Below, piece by piece: positions 18,041 to 21,384 of a stretch of DNA of 21,384 nt (its first letter is position 1; every line of letters begins with the position of its first letter). A program made the translations under genes and the position numbers. The notes below the pieces were generated by a model. That model was not told the DNA's origin and made no database searches. It worked only from the letters and a program-made list of their open reading frames with translations. Origin of the DNA: Thiobacillaceae bacterium (GTDB lineage: Bacteria; Pseudomonadota; Gammaproteobacteria; Burkholderiales; Thiobacillaceae); NCBI GenBank assembly GCA_012274165.1, contig JAAPAA010000371.1, forward strand, positions 1-21,384. The letters run 5' to 3'.

Positions 18041-20315
18041 CCGCTTGCTGCGGCTTGCGTATTCGCAGGCTGAGCAGGGCAGGCATCAGCAGTAATTCAA
18101 ATACCTCACCGGAAAACAGGCCCACCGCGCACAGCATGCCGAAGTGCGCGGTGGGGCGGAAGTCGGACAGGCTCAGCAGGCTGAACTGGGCAATCAGCAC
18201 CACCGCTGTGGCAATCACCGCGCGGCCTGCGCTTTCCATGCTGCGGATGATGGCGAACACCGGGCTGATGCCGTGCTGGAGCCGATGCTGATAACCGTGA
18301 TACAGATGGATGGTGTCGTCCACCGTGATGCCGAGGATGACGCCGGCGATCAGCACGGTGGCGACGTCGAGCGAGATGTCTGCCGCACCCATGACGACAA
18401 AAACGAAGAACAGCGGCGCCAGGTTGGGTAACAGGCAGATCAGTGCGCCGCGGAAGGAGCGGAACAATAGCGCCATCAGCAGCAGAATCTGCAGGAATTC
18501 CGATGCAAAGCTCATGATCTGGCCGCTGACGATCAGGTTTTCCTGATCCGTAAAGATCCGCCCGAATCCTGCCATCTCGATCGCCACGCCCTGGATCGGA
18601 TGGGCGACGATGTGCGTTTGAATCCGTTCGATCACCTGTCTGATTTCGTTGGAGCCGTGCACGTTGAGACTGAGCGTGATGCGGCCGCGCTGGAACTCGT
18701 GGTTGACCAGCTCGTACAAATCCTTGCCGTCATAGATGAGCAGCAGTTGTTCGATCAGCTTGCGATCCGTCGGCAGCGCGTTCGCACCGACTTCTCCGCC
18801 GCTGAAGGCACGGTTCAGTTCCTCCATGACGTCGACCAGCGAAAAGCTGCGATCGATTTCAGGTTGCTGTTCCAGCCAGGTTTGCAAGGCCTTGATCTGG
18901 GCCAGCCGGGTGGGATCTTTCAGGCTGTCGCGCGCGGCGCCGGTCAGTACGATTTCCAGTCCAGTGACGCCGGATAGTGCGCCTTCCACCCGGGCAGTGC
19001 TGCGGCTGATGCTGTGCTTGGGCGCAAAAAATTCGAGCAGGTTGGATTCGACCTTGACCTGCATCACCAGCGGAATGGTCGCCAGGACCAGCAGAACGGT
19101 GACCGTCAGCACGGCTTTAGCATGTCGCATGCTGAAGACCGAAACGGCCACCGCAATATGGCGTGCGAAGGCGAGGCCGGAACGGCGGCGCGGCCAGCGT
19201 GGGACGTCCCATTTCAGCAGGATCGGCGGCACCAGGATGTACACCACCAGAAACACCATCAGCGTGCCGATCGCACCCGTCAGGCCAAAGGCCTGCACCG
19301 GCGGGATGTTCACCCACATCAGGCTTAGCAAAGCCGCGCCGGCGGTCAGCACATTGAAGAAGCCGGGCACAAAGGTTTCCTTCAGGGCCCGCGCGATACG
19401 CTTCTGCCGGGGCAGCAGCGCGATACGGCCGCGCTGGATGGCAGAATAAAAGTGCAGCAGCGTGGCGGTTGAGTACGCGGCCATCAGGGTGGGAATCATG
19501 GCGGTGATCGGCGTATAGGGCTGACCGGACAGCACCAGCCCGGCTACGGCGGACGCGGTCACGGCACCCATTGCCAGCCCGCCCACGATCACCGGGCGCA
19601 CCCGCCCCACCACCCACCACATCAAGGCCAGGCCGAGGATCACCGTAAGCGGGATGAAAATCGCACTGTCACGCCAGATCGAGCGGAGTTCCTCGACCGT
19701 CTGCGCAATCGTGCCGGCGGTCGCGGTATGGTAGGCATCGAGTTTCTCGGCGGTGATCGCTTCGTCAAGCGCGATCTGGATGTCACGCCGCGCGAGGCTT
19801 TCTTTCAGGAATTTCGGGCGCACCACCAGCGCGACCGCACGGCCGTCGGGCGAGGCGATCAGGCCCGGCGCAAAGGTGTCGCCCAGCACGCGCGCTTTCC
19901 ATTGCGCCGGCGTGCGCTCATTCAGCTTGTTGGGGTCGACCAGCAGGGTGACGGCGAAGCCATCGTCGGTGGCGTCGATATGCTCGACCGTGGTCAAGGT
20001 CAGTACCCGGTCGACATCAGGGTTGCGCTCCATCCGGTGCGCGACCCGATTAAGCGCACTCAGAAATGCCGGGGTGTAGAGCTGGTCGCCCTCGAACAGG
20101 GCGATGAGGGTTTCGTCGTTGGGGAATTCCTTGAACAGTGATTTGCGCAGCTGGATGATGGGGGCATCGGGCGGGGAGTAGATATCCCCCGCGTTATTGA
20201 AATGCAGTTTGAATACGAACGGCAGCGATCCCAGCAGGATGAACAGCATGATGCCCAGCGCCAGCCAGGGCGGCAGCATGCGGGTGCCATTGATCCAGTG
20301 TTTCAGCGGGGTCAC
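18027..20315 (-). CDS. MMPL/RND-family inner-membrane transporter
   Basis: This 762-residue protein has the two-fold RND layout. A first membrane helix (about 17-36) is followed by a periplasmic domain to about 210 and a block of helices (about 213-375: IFIPLTVILGLALMWWVV, VIVGGLAMGAVTASAVAGLVL, AFGLTGAIGTLMVFLVVYILVPPILL). The pattern then repeats: a helix near 405-425, a second periplasmic domain, and a final helix block from about 620. The second half carries GVILGITVDDTIHLYHGYQHR, with the paired aspartates at 666-667 typical of proton-driven MMPL/Patched-like transporters. At this size it resembles stand-alone lipid or hydrophobic-compound exporters rather than the 1000-residue AcrB type. 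The start is GTG 20315; no ATG, GTG or TTG lies further upstream before a stop. It follows the beta-barrel gene after 13 bases, so the two form one operon. The substrate cannot be told. Confidence 0.88.
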   Translation of the reverse strand: MTPLKHWINGTRMLPPWLALGIMLFILLGSLPFVFKLHFNNAGDIYSPPDAPIIQLRKSLFKEFPNDETLIALFEGDQLYTPAFLSALNRVAHRMERNPDVDRVLTLTTVEHIDATDDGFAVTLLVDPNKLNERTPAQWKARVLGDTFAPGLIASPDGRAVALVVRPKFLKESLARRDIQIALDEAITAEKLDAYHTATAGTIAQTVEELRSIWRDSAIFIPLTVILGLALMWWVVGRVRPVIVGGLAMGAVTASAVAGLVLSGQPYTPITAMIPTLMAAYSTATLLHFYSAIQRGRIALLPRQKRIARALKETFVPGFFNVLTAGAALLSLMWVNIPPVQAFGLTGAIGTLMVFLVVYILVPPILLKWDVPRWPRRRSGLAFARHIAVAVSVFSMRHAKAVLTVTVLLVLATIPLVMQVKVESNLLEFFAPKHSISRSTARVEGALSGVTGLEIVLTGAARDSLKDPTRLAQIKALQTWLEQQPEIDRSFSLVDVMEELNRAFSGGEVGANALPTDRKLIEQLLLIYDGKDLYELVNHEFQRGRITLSLNVHGSNEIRQVIERIQTHIVAHPIQGVAIEMAGFGRIFTDQENLIVSGQIMSFASEFLQILLLMALLFRSFRGALICLLPNLAPLFFVFVVMGAADISLDVATVLIAGVILGITVDDTIHLYHGYQHRLQHGISPVFAIIRSMESAGRAVIATAVVLIAQFSLLSLSDFRPTAHFGMLCAVGLFSGEVFELLLMPALLSLRIRKPQQAVTAP

Positions 20316-20328
20316 GTCGTCGCGGGGA

Positions 20329-21384
20329 TCAGAACTGGCCGCGCATGCCTAGTACAGCCATCGAATGGTCCTGCTGGAATCCTGCCAGGGTGCGGTCTTC
20401 GCCGTTGAAATAGTGGTAACCCGCATAGATTGTGAAGGGCTCCCAGCCGACATAACTGATCTCGGGGTTGAGGTAGAGGTTCCTGACGTTGAAGCCGCCA
20501 AAGAAGCGCAATCCTGCGGTCCAGCGACCCTGGGCAAAATTCGTCTCGATTTCGCCGTTGGCGCCGTAATACTCGGTCAATTGCAGGATACTCGCGTCGG
20601 TTTGCAGGGCCTGTGCGGCCAACTGCAGATTGATGCGAGTGTCCTCGCCGCCGGGGAAAAACTCGATCCCGCCAACCCAGTCAAGAGAAGGCACGGTGAT
20701 GGTCGCGCCGTTGGGCAGGGTGACCGGTACCGACTCGGTATAGCCCAGTTCCATGCGCCAAGTCATACTGCCGCTCACCAGTTCCATATCGGCGCCGGCA
20801 AAATTGTTGAACGGATGGATCCCGGTGAGGGTCGGCGCCGTCGGTGATCCGCCGATCTGGTAATACGGTTGCGACTGCCGGGTGCGCGCCAGGGTGACGC
20901 CGAAATCAAACGGCTCGCCGGTTTTGGTCAGGCGCACACCGCCGCCGCCGCTGCCGTGTTCGTCTTCGCTGATGGCCGCCGCGTGGACCAGTCCGGCCAC
21001 TGCCGGGCTGGGGGCGATGCCGATAATCTCGCCGGTGGTGAGGTTGATCGGGCTCCACACGCTGGACGCATCGGGCAGCTTTGCCGCGTTGAATACCGGC
21101 AACCACACCGCATCCAGCTTGTAGTCGCCGAGGGTTTGTTCCCAGCGCGCAGCCAGTTCTGCACGGCGGCGGTTGGGCAGATCGTCCAGCACAAAGCGCG
21201 TGAGATCGGTGCGGCTGACGCGGTCGGCCAGCGGAATTTCGTCGGCGCGGCCCCAGATGATGGTTTGCGCGCCGAGGGTCAGGCGAGTATCGCCGCTGCG
21301 GTAACGCACATAGTTGTCGGTGTAATCGGCCGAAATATCGGTGGAGTCAGGTACGCCGCCTTTCTGCAGCGCACCATCTACTCG
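20329..21384 (-). CDS. DUF1302-like outer-membrane beta-barrel protein, partial (5' end outside window)
   Basis: The frame is open from the window edge to the stop at 20329, about 351 codons, so the N-terminus and signal peptide are outside. The nearest in-window start-like codon (GTG 21309) is internal, since conserved-looking sequence continues upstream of it (ISADYTDNYVRYRSGD). The segment LTLGAQTIIWGRADEIPLADRVSRTDLTRFVLDD, followed by LDAVWLPVF, matches my memory of the DUF1302 family (RVGRQQVVWGEADG...LREFILDD). Alternating hydrophobic strands, many aromatic residues and a terminal phenylalanine (VLGMRGQF) fit an outer-membrane barrel handled by the BAM complex. It is cotranscribed with the MMPL transporter 13 bases downstream. 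A role in export or lipid trafficking across the outer membrane is inferred from that pairing only. Confidence 0.8.
   Translation of the reverse strand, partial: RVDGALQKGGVPDSTDISADYTDNYVRYRSGDTRLTLGAQTIIWGRADEIPLADRVSRTDLTRFVLDDLPNRRRAELAARWEQTLGDYKLDAVWLPVFNAAKLPDASSVWSPINLTTGEIIGIAPSPAVAGLVHAAAISEDEHGSGGGGVRLTKTGEPFDFGVTLARTRQSQPYYQIGGSPTAPTLTGIHPFNNFAGADMELVSGSMTWRMELGYTESVPVTLPNGATITVPSLDWVGGIEFFPGGEDTRINLQLAAQALQTDASILQLTEYYGANGEIETNFAQGRWTAGLRFFGGFNVRNLYLNPEISYVGWEPFTIYAGYHYFNGEDRTLAGFQQDHSMAVLGMRGQF

Overview
This window reads as a core-genome stretch of a high-GC betaproteobacterium. The closest gene-order and protein resemblance I can recall is to autotrophic or sulfur-oxidising lineages such as Thiobacillus and other Nitrosomonadales. 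That placement rests on the order pyrG-kdsA-eno-ftsB, a betaproteobacterial-type ZipA next to ligA, and protein similarity recalled from memory; no database was consulted. Coding density is very high. There is no gene-free stretch over about 120 bases, and I see no tRNA, rRNA, CRISPR array, insertion sequence, integrase or phage gene.

Left part (1-9363, plus strand). The window opens inside ppsA (PEP synthase), which ends at 1783. A 116-base gap holds a candidate sigma70 promoter and several inverted repeats. Next comes a tightly packed run: pyrG (CTP synthase), kdsA (KDO-8-phosphate synthase, metal-dependent type), eno (enolase, TTG start), ftsB and zipA (divisome), and ligA (NAD-dependent DNA ligase). 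Most junctions overlap (ATGA, 23 nt, 8 nt, 1 nt). The one real anomaly of the window is in pyrG: the conserved N-terminal ATP-binding segment is followed by two adjacent in-frame stop codons (TAA TAG, 1984-1989). The other 500-plus codons are intact.

Middle part (9364-18040, plus strand). galU (UDP-glucose pyrophosphorylase) is followed by a small cysteine-rich DUF3330-like protein with its own promoter-like sequence. Then come purL (one-chain FGAM synthase), ppc (PEP carboxylase) and an unrecognised membrane-anchored coiled-coil protein coupled to ppc. A perfect 11-bp inverted repeat sits one base before the purL AUG.

Right part (18027-21384, minus strand). An MMPL/RND-type inner-membrane transporter lies directly downstream of a DUF1302-like outer-membrane beta-barrel gene, which runs off the window edge. 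Together they look like a two-membrane export or lipid-handling unit. It converges on the ppc side with a 14-bp tail-to-tail overlap.

Functionally the window joins the PEP node (PpsA, Eno, Ppc), nucleotide synthesis (PyrG, PurL), envelope precursor synthesis (KdsA, GalU), cell division (FtsB, ZipA) and DNA joining (LigA). I find no convincing new multi-gene system. The most notable items are the double stop in pyrG, the promoter with an inverted repeat upstream of pyrG, the start-abutting hairpin of purL, the uncharacterised small proteins, and the MMPL-DUF1302 pair.
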